A DNA stretch of 64,000 bases from Corythucha ciliata. Taxonomy: Eukaryota > Arthropoda > Insecta > Hemiptera > Tingidae. Below are positions 37,372 to 47,138 of the stretch, piece by piece. Within the stretch, counting starts at the first letter, position 1, and every line of letters begins with the position of its first letter. A program made the position numbers and the translations under genes. The notes beneath the pieces were generated by a model. It worked only from the letters and a program-made list of their open reading frames with translations. It had not been told where the DNA came from and searched no databases. The stretch lies in the NCBI GenBank assembly GCA_038030265.1, contig CM075942.1:43366751-43430750 (forward strand), read 5' to 3'.

Positions 37372-38246
37372 TTAGAAACTGGCTGAATTGATTCTACGTC
37401 TTCTAGTCCTTCCGTGTGAACGACAACCCATCGCGTTCTCTATAACAAAATTATGTATCACAACAGACGCTTCAACAATGCTTTCAGCAAATTCAAGTGA
37501 TACATAAGAGGGCGGTGAAAAATCCTCCACTTATTTGATAATATTCCAAATGTACATTCTATGAACCGTCTGGCCCTTGTCAAACGGTAATTGAATACGC
37601 GTTTTGTTTCGTTCAAACATTTGCCGGTATACGGCCGCATAACATTTTTAGTGAGTCCGAAGGCCTCGTCTCCGACCAAAACAAATGGCATGGGCGGCGT
37701 GTTCGTCCCTGGGAATGGCTTAGGATCAGGAAGATTCATTTTTCCGGATAATAATTTTTTCCAAAACTAGATTCCTCGAAAAGAGCCGAATCAGAACTTT
37801 TACCGTACCCACCTATATCAACAGCAGTGAAACGATAATTTGAGTCACAAACAGCCAAGAGAACTATCGAGAAGTACTTCTTATAATTAAAAAACACGGA
37901 ACCACTATCCGAAGGGTGGGTAATCCTCCACATGCTTTCCATCAATTGCTCCGACGCAGTTGGGAAATTGAGCATTTCTATAAAAACCATCCGCTATTTC
38001 TTTAAATTTATGGGCATCTGGTGCTGGCAGACATTCGACCCTCAAGTGCTTCCATATCTTTTCGCATACGTCTCGCACAATACCATTTATAGTTGACACA
38101 CCAACTCTGAACAAGTAGTGAAGATCCACCATCGAGCAGCCCTTAGCCAGATATCTAAAAATGTAAAAACGCAATTATTAGGTACTGATAAATAGATATC
38201 ATCCATCTAGAATGTCATCACACGCTCCTGAAAATTTCATTTCCAG

Positions 38247-39193
38247 TGAATGAACTCCAGAAAAAATGGAAAAACATTCGACTAGCATACGTCAGGGACA
38301 GAAAAAAGAACAGGAATACACCTTCAGGCTCAGGAGGGCGTTCTTCAAAATATACGTATTCCGACGTATTATATTTCTTGGATCCAGTTCTCGAGCCCAG
38401 ACCGCAAGTTGAGACCAGAAGTTTTACGTAACCCTTTTTCTAAAGTCGTGGTTCCCTACAGAACCTCGCCAAATATCGACGATGACGAATCTGGAAGCGA
38501 CGTATTTACTGAAAAAACACATCATTCGGCAAGAGAGCTGGACGAAGAATCTTCAGGATACACTCAAACTAAAAAGAAAAGGTCCCTTGAATCAGACGTT
38601 GATAAGCTGTGCACAGTCATAAAAGAATGCACTTCTTCTCCTCCGCCAACCACCCAGATGATGGACGAAGAAACAATGTTTCTTATGTCTCTCGCCAAGG
38701 ACTTAAAAAGCATTCCCAATGACAGAACGATATTGGCAAAATGTGGGATGATGCAAGTGCTTCAGAAGTATAAAAATGGCCAACCACCTCACCATCACTA
38801 TAACTCTGGACTCTGGATAATACCAGCAATCGTGAATGCTCGGCGCCAAACTTTCAGAACTAAGTACAACCAAAATACTTTGCAGTCTCCTTTAATGCGT
38901 CGAATGCATTTCGGGCACAACTGTGACCCCTCATCAGCAACTGACACCTTCTACTGCAAGTAACACCCTAGAGAGTAGAGTTGTGTTACTTGCAGTAGAA
39001 GGTGTCAGTTGCTGATGAGGGGTCACAGTTGTGCCCGAAATGCATTCGACGTATTAAAGGAGACTGCAAAGTATTTTGGTTGTACTTAGTTCTGAAAGTT
39101 TGGCGCGGAGCATTCACAAAGGGACAACCGGTAAAAGGAGGTGGATTCCAGCAATCATCGTCATTCCACTCAATGTATCATCCTCATAATTAA
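38247..39193 (+). pseudogene. MADF/BESS DNA-binding protein, 5'-truncated and interrupted
   Basis: PIF/Harbinger elements typically carry a second gene for a Myb/MADF-like protein that binds the transposon ends and helps import the transposase. Here an acceptor (TTTCATTTCCAG) is followed by NELQKKWKNIRLAYVRDRKK, the second half of a MADF domain. A linker and a BESS-like end (FLMSLAKDLKSIPNDR) follow. The first MADF helix is missing, and one frame break lies near 38410. A 270 bp palindrome (38832-39117) interrupts the C-terminus. GGFQQSSSFHSMYHPHN at 39143-39190 looks like the original tail. It is divergent to the transposase catalytic exon, whose start is only 92 bp away. Confidence 0.7.
38832..39117. 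repeat. Near-perfect palindrome, 135 bp arms, 16 bp loop
   Basis: Left arm 38832-38966 and right arm 38983-39117 pair with only a few mismatches (for example TTAATGCGTCG facing CGACGTATTAA). It lies inside the MADF frame, so the right arm is a copy of coding sequence turned around. Near-identity means a recent event or an assembly artefact. Confidence 0.85.
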
Positions 39194-39744
39194 TACCCGC
39201 CAACTAAAAAGATTTATTCACAAACACAAAGCAATAATTTTGATCTACGCTCGCCACCATCAATACTTATGAGGGCCAGCAGCAAGGACCATAAGAATCC
39301 TACAATTCCGCTCAACTTTCACCAAAAAACATAATAGGTACTTACGTGTGATTCATTTCTTTGATAATTTTTTGGATTTTTGTACTTATTGTTAATTGTT
39401 AGTATTAAGGAAAACTTTGAACTCATTAAATTTTGCCAAACTTACCTGAGTGTTATTGGCCTCTGAAAGCAAAGTGCCTGACATCTGGTGTTATCAATGT
39501 AAAGCATTGATGGGGAGGTTCATGATAATTTTATATCAGGAATCGCTGAGAAATATTAAAGTTGTTTAGTGCATTTTATTGAATTTGTGTTCAACAACCC
39601 GCTGGAATATACAGTATTGGCCGCTTAAAATGTAAGTATTTTAGATTCAATAAGCGTTTCATTGAACCTGAGGGTGCCGTACCAGGAATAATTGCGTTCT
39701 GAGAGAGTACAATATTAGTCTATCAACACGCCAAATGGTGAATC
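39194..39744. other. No gene recognised
   Basis: AT-rich spacer between the MADF remnant and the MITE pair. Confidence 0.3.
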
Positions 39745-39747
39745 TTA

Positions 39748-39884
39748 AGGCCCGTTCACAAGCTCTATGTTTACGTTCTGTGGAGTCTATGCAGCCAAAC
39801 AAATGTATTCCCTCGAAAAGTGAAGCATTTTGATAGGTTGCATAGACACCACACAACGCAAACATACAGCTTGTGAACGGGGCT
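39748..39884. mobile_element. 137 bp MITE with TTA flanks
   Basis: TTA|AGGCCCGTTCACAAGCT and AGCTTGTGAACGGGGCT|TTA. Inside, GGAGTCTATGCAGCC faces GGTTGCATAGACACC. Relatives lie at 36894-37013 and about 40112-40220. It abuts the next MITE, sharing one TTA. Confidence 0.85.
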
Positions 39885-39887
39885 TTA

Positions 39888-40015
39888 AGCCGGCTATTTA
39901 CCAAATAACGAGCAAAATATTTTTCAATTTTCAGTTGGTCGGTTTCTAGGCAATGCTAGAAATTGATTAATATTTTGCTCGTTATTTGGCAAACACCGCA
40001 TGTGGGGAGCCGGCT
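39888..40015. mobile_element. 128 bp hairpin MITE with TTA flanks
   Basis: AGCCGGCT ends. CCAAATAACGAGCAAAATAT faces its near-exact complement near 39970-39990. The left TTA (39885-39887) is the right flank of the preceding MITE; the right TTA is at 40016-40018. Confidence 0.8.
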
Positions 40016-40111
40016 TTATATTTTAATTACAATTTCATGTGAAATTATAGCAGACCAACCATTAGCATCAGAAATGTGCTTAGTTGACCCCTTTGATACG
40101 GCTACTGCGTT

Positions 40112-40220
40112 ATGAGTATATGCAACAAAACTAACGATTGTATTCTCAATAAAAAGGCATTTTTAGATAGGTTGCATAGACTCCACAGCCGTAAGCACAG
40201 GGTTTGAGAACGCTGCCTAA
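40112..40220. mobile_element. Partial third copy of the 39.75 kb MITE family
   Basis: Contains AGATAGGTTGCATAGACTCC, as in the 39748-39884 element, and ends GAGAACGCTGCC|TAA. The left end is decayed. Confidence 0.5.
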
Positions 40221-40301
40221 GAATATCCACTATTGTTCACCTAAGTGCTAGATAGCGGGGCAGCTTTCTGATTTATTCATTATTATGCGTTACAATTTCA
40301 G

Positions 40302-40833
40302 ATGGATGAGGCATCGGACATAGTTGAGCTGCCCGAAATAATTGATTACATAGGGGATTTCCGAACGCCTATGATAGAAGGGTCAGCCATCATTAAGGCT
40401 AACCAATAACCATATGCTAGAGTACGGAGTAGCTGCTGAAGACAGCGAATATGTCGACTTTTGTGCCCTCTGCCTGAAAACGTCTAGTCTGAACAGCCCA
40501 CCTCATGAGGTTTCCGTAAAAATGGACAGTGGGAAAATTAGATCGAGCAGTTGCACGTGTAAGGCAGGCAGCGGCAAGTGCAAACACGTGACTACGATTT
40601 TGCTCATCCTCAATAGGTGAGATCAACAAAGTACCGACCCATTTCCTAGCCGAGCTATTAGTGTACAATGTAATCTTTGACATACCTATTTCCTCCCTCG
40701 TCAAGGAACTCGCTTGATACTATGAAGCGCGTGAGCTGCACAGATTTGCGACAGTCTTGGGGAATAATGAAAAAGTCGGTCAAAGACATGTACGAGGCTC
40801 AAATTCCGATTCAGCCACCCAGCGATGCACGCA
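40302..40833 (+). pseudogene. SWIM zinc-finger protein fragment
   Basis: SWIM domains (CxCx(n)CxH) bind zinc. Arthropod genomes carry many copies of this type next to a YqaJ-like nuclease domain, often as mobile-element cargo. After an acceptor (TACAATTTCAG) the frame reads DEASDIVELPEIIDYIGDF to AIIKAN. A 7 bp insertion (near 40401-40413, AACC-AATAACC) then makes a stop. The next frame gives LEYGVAAEDSEYVDFCALCL and the full motif SCTCKAGSGKCKHV, ending LILNR at a GTGAGA donor (40618). A second exon near 40730-40833 reads SCTDLRQSWGIMKKSVKDMY and stops. No YqaJ part is present. It overlaps the THAP remnant antisense at the 3' end. Confidence 0.65.
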
Positions 40834-41080
40834 CCATCGAATGACACAAAAAACGATTTGCGACATTTGTGAGACAATTCACTTTCGAAGAGGAAAGTAT
40901 AAAGGCCGATTTACACCTATCATGCACCCTTCCGATCATTCGGAACGTTATTTTCCAAGTTTTCCTTATATTTGCATCGGCAGGGAATCGGTGGAACGCC
41001 ACGTTAAGGGTTCGATTGTTACTCGAACATTGGGGAACGCAACACACCCGTCGAATCTTTTTCAACTTTCGATCCTCAGA
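40811..41080 (-). pseudogene. THAP-type zinc-finger domain fragment
   Basis: The minus strand reads RRVCCVPQCSSNNRTLN then FHRFPADANIRKTWKI. This is the start of a THAP domain (C-x(3)-C pair, the FHRFP word and the conserved Trp). The family's following C-x2-H zinc ligands and AVPTIF box are not in frame: the sequence continues RVHDRCKSAF and on to a stop at 40811. No ATG precedes it in frame. THAP domains bind DNA in P-element and several other transposases. It lies inside the intron of the Harbinger transposase on the same strand, so it may be cargo or an unrelated insertion. Confidence 0.6.
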
Positions 41081-41442
41081 CGCGTACGAGTGGTCTATTA
41101 TAAACGCCTGTAATGAACAATTTATTGGAGAAATAAAATAATGAAAACAATAATAAGTTGGCTTGCCTCACAACACTACTGGGTGATTAGGGGTTATTTA
41201 CCCAAGTGCCTACCCACTCAGATAATAAGTGGCGCACTCTATAATCTCTTTCACAGGCCAATAGCGATCCTTTCCTCCACCGAAATGCACTTCCTCATAT
41301 TTGTATCTACCAAATAGAAGTGGCGCTTCAATTTTCCGACGAGAGTGTCAAAAGAAGCAGGTGACATACGGTAAAAGATGAAAAATGTTGATACATCTTC
41401 CCTCAGAACTCCTTGCATGCAAGCAAATGCACCTAACTTCAA

Positions 41443-41804
41443 TCTCGAGCTGGTTAGGGGATGGCACCAAAATCTCCTCCTTATATATATATATATATAT
41501 ATGCAATTAAATAATAAGCATCAGCAGAAAAGGCAGTCACTCTGTTTACCTCCATTAACAGTGAAGTGAACTACACTCTACACTGCCATATTTTCTACAT
41601 GAACAGCGGCTAGAGCACGGGTGGAAGTAATCGTAAAAAAAAAAATTCGCTCCGGCAGCTGGCGGTCGGAAAGAGTGCATTTCATTTTGTATACGGATTC
41701 CATAAGCCGTCCCAGAAGTAGTAATGTTGAGACCATGATTTGTTTCGTCAATGTTTGACCCTCCCTCGTACTGCTTGCTGCCGGGTTTGTTTAAGCTGAA
41801 CTTA
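41443..41804. other. (TA)n microsatellite and dispersed repeat
   Basis: A TA run lies at about 41483-41501. Bases near 41640-41700 match the repeat at about 34315-34370. No exon upstream of the transposase start was recognised. Confidence 0.4.
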
Positions 41805-42612
41805 ATGGGAATCAAAGGCTACTTCAAAATGAAATCATCGTACCGAATATGATGATTTTTAGTGATTTTTTGACCATTTCAAGCCCTACTTTCCCCCCTC
41901 TACCACGATCGATTGGGCCCAAATGCAATACCGACCAGGGTCTTATGACTACTGATTTTTGTGCCAAAGCGCGTCCCGCTAAATTAATTTCTTCGAGAGT
42001 TATCGTGCTAACAAGACCACAGACTTGCTTCCACCCCGGGGGTACCACCCCCTCCCCCTTGACTTTTTCAAAAAATTAAAATGGGAATCAAAGGCTAGTC
42101 TAACATGGAGTATAAGTACCGAATATGATGCTTCTAGAATCAACTGGTGATTTTTAGTGATTTTTTGACCATTTCAAGCCCTACTTCCCCCCCCCTCCGC
42201 CACGATCGATTGGGGCCAAATGCAATACCAACCGGGGTCTTATGACTACTGATTTTTGTGCCAAAGCGCGTCCCGCTAAATCAATTTCTTCGAGAGTTAT
42301 CGTGCTAACAAGACCACAGACTTGCTTCCACCCCAGGGGCACCCCCCCCTCCCCCTTGACTTTTTCAAAAAATTAAAATGGGAATCAAAGGCCAGTATAA
42401 TATGAAGTATTCGTACCGAATATGACGCATCTAGAATCAACTGGTGATTTGTAGTGATTTTTTGACCATTTCACGCCCTATTCCCCACCCCCCTCCACCA
42501 TGACCGATTTGGCCCAAATGCAATACCGACCGGGGTCTTATGACTACTGATTTTTTTGCCAAAGCGCGTTCTGCTAAATTAACTTCTACGAGAGTTATCG
42601 TGCTAACAAGAA
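41805..42612. repeat. Tandem repeat, three ~285 bp units
   Basis: Units start at GGGAATCAAAGGC (41805, 42083 and 42379). Each runs through a TTTTTTGACCATTTCA segment, CAATACCRACCRGGGTCTTA, GCCAAAGCGCGT and GAGAGTTATCGTGCTAACAA. Spacing is 278 and 296 bp. The third unit is shortened after TAACAAGAAAACGG. Units differ by scattered substitutions and in C-run length. Confidence 0.85.
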
Positions 42613-43020
42613 AACGGCCATAATATTGTTAATAAACCAATAAATAAAGAAAGAAATATATATATAAAGAAATATGTATATATATGAATTCCGGAGACCA
42701 CTGAATTCGTGTTCTAGAGGTTCTGAAACATGAAAAAAACATGACATGACCCATGTTTGCCACCATCACGACGAGACCAATAGTGCATTTTCAGAATGAA
42801 ATGCACTAAAAGGAGGGGTGTCTTGAGGGAGCTCATGAGCCGGGCCTTTTCACACTGAGCCAGTTCAAGCGGCTCTTGTGAGCGCGCTCACGTGCACCCG
42901 TCTGAATGGGCCCTAAAAAACAGAAAGACAGACTTCAGTTTTCTTCAGACTTCACACTTCAGGCTAACCTGATGAACGATGAAAAGTAAAGAAAACGTGT
43001 TACCATGTCATTACATTAAA
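42613..43020. other. Unassigned spacer with a small inverted repeat
   Basis: GGGCCTTTTCACACTGAGC near 42843 and GTCTGAATGGGCCC|TAA near 42901-42917 may be the two ends of an ~75 bp MITE, but the left flank lacks TAA. Confidence 0.3.
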
Positions 43021-43027
43021 AACCTAC

Positions 43028-44086
43028 TTGAAAAAAATCTCCCCCAAGTGTCTCTACCACCCACCCTATCGGTTAGACAGGGGTGGTCTTGATGAAGCCA
43101 TAGAAATGCTTACCGTGAAACAAGTCCCTATCAAGACGTCTAGGCAAGAGAAGTTCGTGTTTGTCCGAGACAACATAATTTGTGTCTCGTGCCTATCCAA
43201 CCTCCAAGTATTGTGTTGTACGAAGGTCTCGTTGCTAGGGGATGGGACATTTAAGTGCGCTTCAAAGTGGTTCTACCAAATGTACACGATTCATGTTTCA
43301 TGTGTACCGCGAGAATCACAGTTATTTGCCGCTAGTATTTTTGTTCTTGTTTGGGAAAACCGAGGAACATTACGTCGACATGTTCACTTGCCTTCGACTC
43401 ATAATTATGTCAAGACTACGACTTAAATTTGAAACCTCAGACGATGACGATGGATTTTGAGATGGCTGCCCACAAGGCAGTACGCCGAGTGTTTCGCGGA
43501 TGCAGTACCTATACGTGGGTGCCGGTTTCATTTAGGACAATCTTGGTTCAGAAAAATCAACAATAACGAAACTCAAAAAACAGAATACTCGAGTTCCACT
43601 GAAGTATTGGCTGAGGTCGTTTTTTGGCCTATCTTCCATCCACCCAACTGATGTGGAAACAGTATTTACGGCGACCTCTTCAGCATCACTCCCCCTGACA
43701 AAGAAATGCAAAAAAAAACCCTTGAGAACCATCAGATTACCTGAAATTTGCGGACTATGTCTACGACAATTGTTTCCGAAGACTCCGACTCCCCCCCCCC
43801 GTCTATGTGGGCCGAAACAGACGACGACAGCAGCCTTAGGACGACAAACAGAGCGGAGTCCTTTCACTCACACAACATTTTACATTGCTCACCCCAGCAT
43901 CCACAAAATTATATATCTGTATTACTTGAGATACAAGTGGAAACGTTCGTCAAAATTAAAAGTGACCAGGTACCCACCAGGCAAGTGCTACGCGAGCAGT
44001 GCAGCCGCAACGAAATCACTCTGACGAAGCTAGTTATGAAAATCCGGCAGAAAAATAAACCTTGTAGTATACTTCATTTGAAGTAG
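43028..44086 (+). pseudogene. Mutator-like (MULE) transposase, degenerate
   Basis: MULE transposases move Mutator-type elements. Read across at least four frames, the plus strand gives EKFVFVRDNIICV, LLGDGTFKCASKWFYQMYTI (first catalytic Asp in GDGTF), a TEEHYVDMFTCL stretch and TMTMDFEMAAHKAVRRVF (second Asp). Then come GCRFHLGQSWFRKI and finally RTTNRAESFHSHN (the TNNxxEsFH word holding the acidic residue) and EIQVETFVKIKS. The order and spacing are those of insect and plant MULEs. Frame breaks near 43340, 43450, 43560 and 43750 rule out function. No FLYWCH domain or terminal inverted repeats were recognised. Confidence 0.75.
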
Positions 44087-44729
44087 TTTTCGTGTAATTA
44101 TTTCGTGTGACGTGTAATTATTATCATAATTATTGTTATCATCATTATTTTATTTAGGCCCGTAGAGTCCAGTAAACGATCAAAAAGGTGGTCTAGAGGG
44201 AATGAGCGAAAGCAGAAAGTTTGACTCCGGAACCATGTTTGGACTAGTTAGGAGGTAAACATACTAAAAGTCCCCACCCCTAGGAGGTGAGCCCGAGTGG
44301 GGGGAGCGGGGAGCACAAAAAGTACTTAAATCCTGAATATCTCGGAAAATAATGAGAATCGGACTATGGTCAATAGGGGTCGTTTTAACCCATTTGAGGT
44401 GCAGAATCACCGGGCGAAATATTGCCCTCTATTTTTTGAACACCCTGTATATTGAACAGGTCATAAGTTACACGAGTTTTAAAAATGTTGGCCAATTTCC
44501 ACTTTTTTGGTTGAACTGTTGTGAACCTTCAAGAATGGTATACATTTTCTCAATAGGCAAGTTGAGAGACATGTATGGAAAGGAAAACACCTGTAGTGTG
44601 AATACACATACTGCTTTACCACCTCAGGAATATGGGAAACAGGTGCTTTTTAAGCTGGTACGGTTGCAAACAAGATGGATACCTCCCTCAACACCCATCG
44701 TCTCTAATGCTTCCTAAAGACTGCGCCGA
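44087..44729. repeat. Spacer ending in a TATACAGGGT-type terminus
   Basis: AACACCCTGTATATT at 44438-44452 matches the termini of the 17.9-19.5 kb element and of R1. The ~190 bp to its left is a probable decayed repeat with that end. The remainder is unassigned. Confidence 0.4.
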
Positions 44730-45300
44730 TCATGGCATTTCATCCCTTCTACTAACCAGGTGTGTGCCTTCATCCCGCCCTGGCTTGAGGCCCTTTAGGA
44801 CGCGATACCAGGATGAATCGGTTTGTGCGACCGGGGAAGTGACCCGGCACGTGCCAGACCTGGCTATCCTCGTCTCTCTCCCCGTCAGCCTTACCAGCCG
44901 GTCAAAGCTGGTATGTTACCGGTGTGGACGAACGGGGAAGTTTTACAGGGAGTGAATTGAGACGAGGAGTGATACTGAATCACCGGTGACACTGAAGATA
45001 CTGGAGACACGGTGAATCGTGGCGGTTCATGTTGCTGGTCTCAGTGATCCTCTAGCCGGAGTCTTGAGTATCCACGGCTGACGATTGCTGTCCAGATGGG
45101 TGTACCATGTCAGGTCCTGTTCCTCGACGGCTGCACCACGCGTTGGCAAAGCCGAGAAACCGGCGAGTTGAAGCTCTACTGTTGATGAGGCGACTGAGAT
45201 TGGAGGGGATGCGCCATTTTTCTAGTAGCTCCCGGAAGCTAGGGCATGGTAGTAGGATGTGCTCGGCGGTCTCGGCCCCGCCTCCGCATGGTGGTTTCTA
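44730..45300 (-). pseudogene. LINE 3' end: C-terminal zinc region and 3' UTR
   Basis: On the minus strand, 45300-45115 reads CGGGAETAEHILLPCPSFRE then LLEKWRIPSNLSRLINSR. This is the C-terminal Cys-His pattern (C..ET.EH......C) of ORF2 in I/Jockey/R1-type LINEs. The GC-rich stretch down to about 44730 would be its 3' UTR or the end of the element. All upstream enzyme domains are missing, so it is a typical 5'-truncated copy. Confidence 0.55.
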
Positions 45301-46288
45301 ACGAGCCAGCTCCGCGAAATTGCTTCTATGAAGGATGAAGGCCACATAAACGTGTGAAATTGCTTTCTTGAACCCCGTGAAATATGACTTTTTAATGAGT
45401 AAAACGCATAGGAAATATTTTTTATACCGTGCGTCGCTTAGGAGTTATAAGCGAAAAACCGACCGAGTGCTGAAATCAGGCGGTTTTTAGGCCACTTCGA
45501 CCACTAAAGCTCCAGCCAGAATACTTCGCAAACTCACAGTATACTTATTCCTCATCCCCGAAAGGAATTTAAAAATTTTCCAGCATTGTACGACTTTTTA
45601 GGGAGCACATGTCTCATTTGCCTGGGATATAGGGTCGTATAAAACATGTCAGTCGCAATATGACCGCCGATGGCCCGTGGCTGGAAAAATTTATTGTTGT
45701 TGAAGGGAGGTGTTGGTCATCCATGGAAAATGCTGCATCTGAATATGAGCACGACTCTCTAGTCGAGTAAACAACAATTGGCTGGTGTCTGGGAAAAAAC
45801 AGGTAAGTCGACTTCTGGTGAAAAGTAAGATAGCTCCACTCATAGATTTTAATCATAAAGCTTGTCATCAGCTTGCCTATGTGTGTCTTAAGCTTCTCTA
45901 TCATTTGCGAGTAAGAAGGCATCTCCACAAGCAGTAGGCAGAGTTTGGTTAAGGTTTTACGTAACCAAGTATTACCTATTTATAGTTGCAGCAAAAACTT
46001 AAAATCGGTCTCCTGTAAAATTTTGTTTTTTGGACATACCTGGTTACTCCCAGAGACCAGCCAATTTCAACATGAAACTGATTAACAATTGTGAACATGT
46101 TTTTGGGGTCCTACTGTTGTGTCCTACTTTCTGTCACAAGCGTCCTCTTTTTCATGCTAGGTGTCCTTGGAAACCATTTTTACATTTGGTCACCCAAATT
46201 GAGGTACTAGAGCAAATTGGTGTTCACGAGCTCACATGTGATGAGTGTAATTATAAGTAGGTACGAGTGGTCAGCTAGCACGAATGAT
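45301..46288. other. No gene recognised
   Basis: Frames at 45614-45928 (minus) and 46030-46260 (plus) show no domain. Confidence 0.3.
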
Positions 46289-46291
46289 TTA

Positions 46292-46439
46292 GGCCCATTT
46301 TCACCAACAAAATTGATCTCGTTTAAAGTTGATCGTGATTAGTTGCCAATAGCGACCCATATGAATTTTGATACAAGTTTTTACATTGCAATCGTGATTA
46401 GTTGTTGATCTTGGTTTAAGAAGTTGGTGAAATCGGGCC
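46292..46439. mobile_element. 148 bp MITE with TTA flanks
   Basis: TTA|GGCCCATTTTCACCAAC and GTTGGTGAAATCGGGCC|TTA. Inside, direct copies of AATCGTGATTAG and TTGATCGTGATTAG. Harbinger-type. Confidence 0.85.
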
Positions 46440-47138
46440 TTAATTTCAAATATCCTGATTATGAGCCAAGTACTACATTTTCAAAGAAGTTTAAGATGCT
46501 CTTGTAGCATTATTACCCTTGATTCTAAGAAATAGCAGGACTTTAGTTCACCCCACTCCCTGAGAAGAAAATGGTATCAAAACGATAGTTTGTGGTGGAA
46601 GGGGGAGGGGGTCTTTCGTCGAGGGCAATAAGTCTTATAGGAAACGACTTTGGCTTTGGTCAGGAGAAAAACATTCACCGAGTTAAAGCTTACGAAGACA
46701 CACACGCTGGGCTAAAACAGCAAAGTTAACACCTTAATTTCTTACGCAACGAATGAGAAATTATAAATGCAAAACAAAATGCAAGAAAATTATTAATTTG
46801 AATATTTATTGTTCCTAAAAACAAAATCCGCGCACATCAAATGCCAAATCCTAAATAGAAATTTGTTACTAAAAATATAATAATATAAATTACGAACAAT
46901 AATATATAACTTTTCATAACAAAGTAACAATTTTCTTCTTAACGGCCATATTTTAATTCGCGCAGCAGTTACAAAGGAAATTAAGCTTCATGAATCGCCT
47001 ACTTTTTTAAGCGGATAGTATTATGTTTGCGACTTTCATTCTAAAATATTAATATGTAGGTAGTTGGTTTGGAGTGGGTGTGGGGCCTTCATTGCTTACA
47101 AATCAGGACATGTTTGTGAGTTCACGACATTTTGGAGT
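46440..47138. other. No gene recognised
   Basis: AT-rich; nothing supportable. Confidence 0.3.

Larger units (their letters stand above)
37372..41442 (-). pseudogene. PIF/Harbinger transposase (HARBI1-like), two exons, frameshifted
   Basis: A DDE transposase that would cut and paste Harbinger elements at TWA targets. Exon 1 (41255-41442) gives the family N-terminus (FFIFYRMSPASFDTLV, then DTNMRKCISVEERIAIGL). Exon 2 (37372-38154) starts YLAKGCSMVDLHYLFRVG. The join uses GT-AG and completes one Leu codon. The DDE residues are visible in CVGAIDGKHV, VLVGDEAFGL and RRFIECTFGIL. Single-base frame breaks fall near 37927, 37742 and 37495. After the last, the frame reads VEASVVIHNFVIEN and stops at 37372. 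The 3.1 kb intron holds MADF, SWIM and THAP remnants. All catalytic residues survive, but as written the frame is dead; some breaks could be sequencing errors. Confidence 0.85.

Noticed and set aside
40904..40945. Left end of another MITE (AAAGGCCGATTTACACC)
   Set aside because: No inverted partner or matching TTA/TAA flank was found, and the stretch overlaps the THAP fragment.
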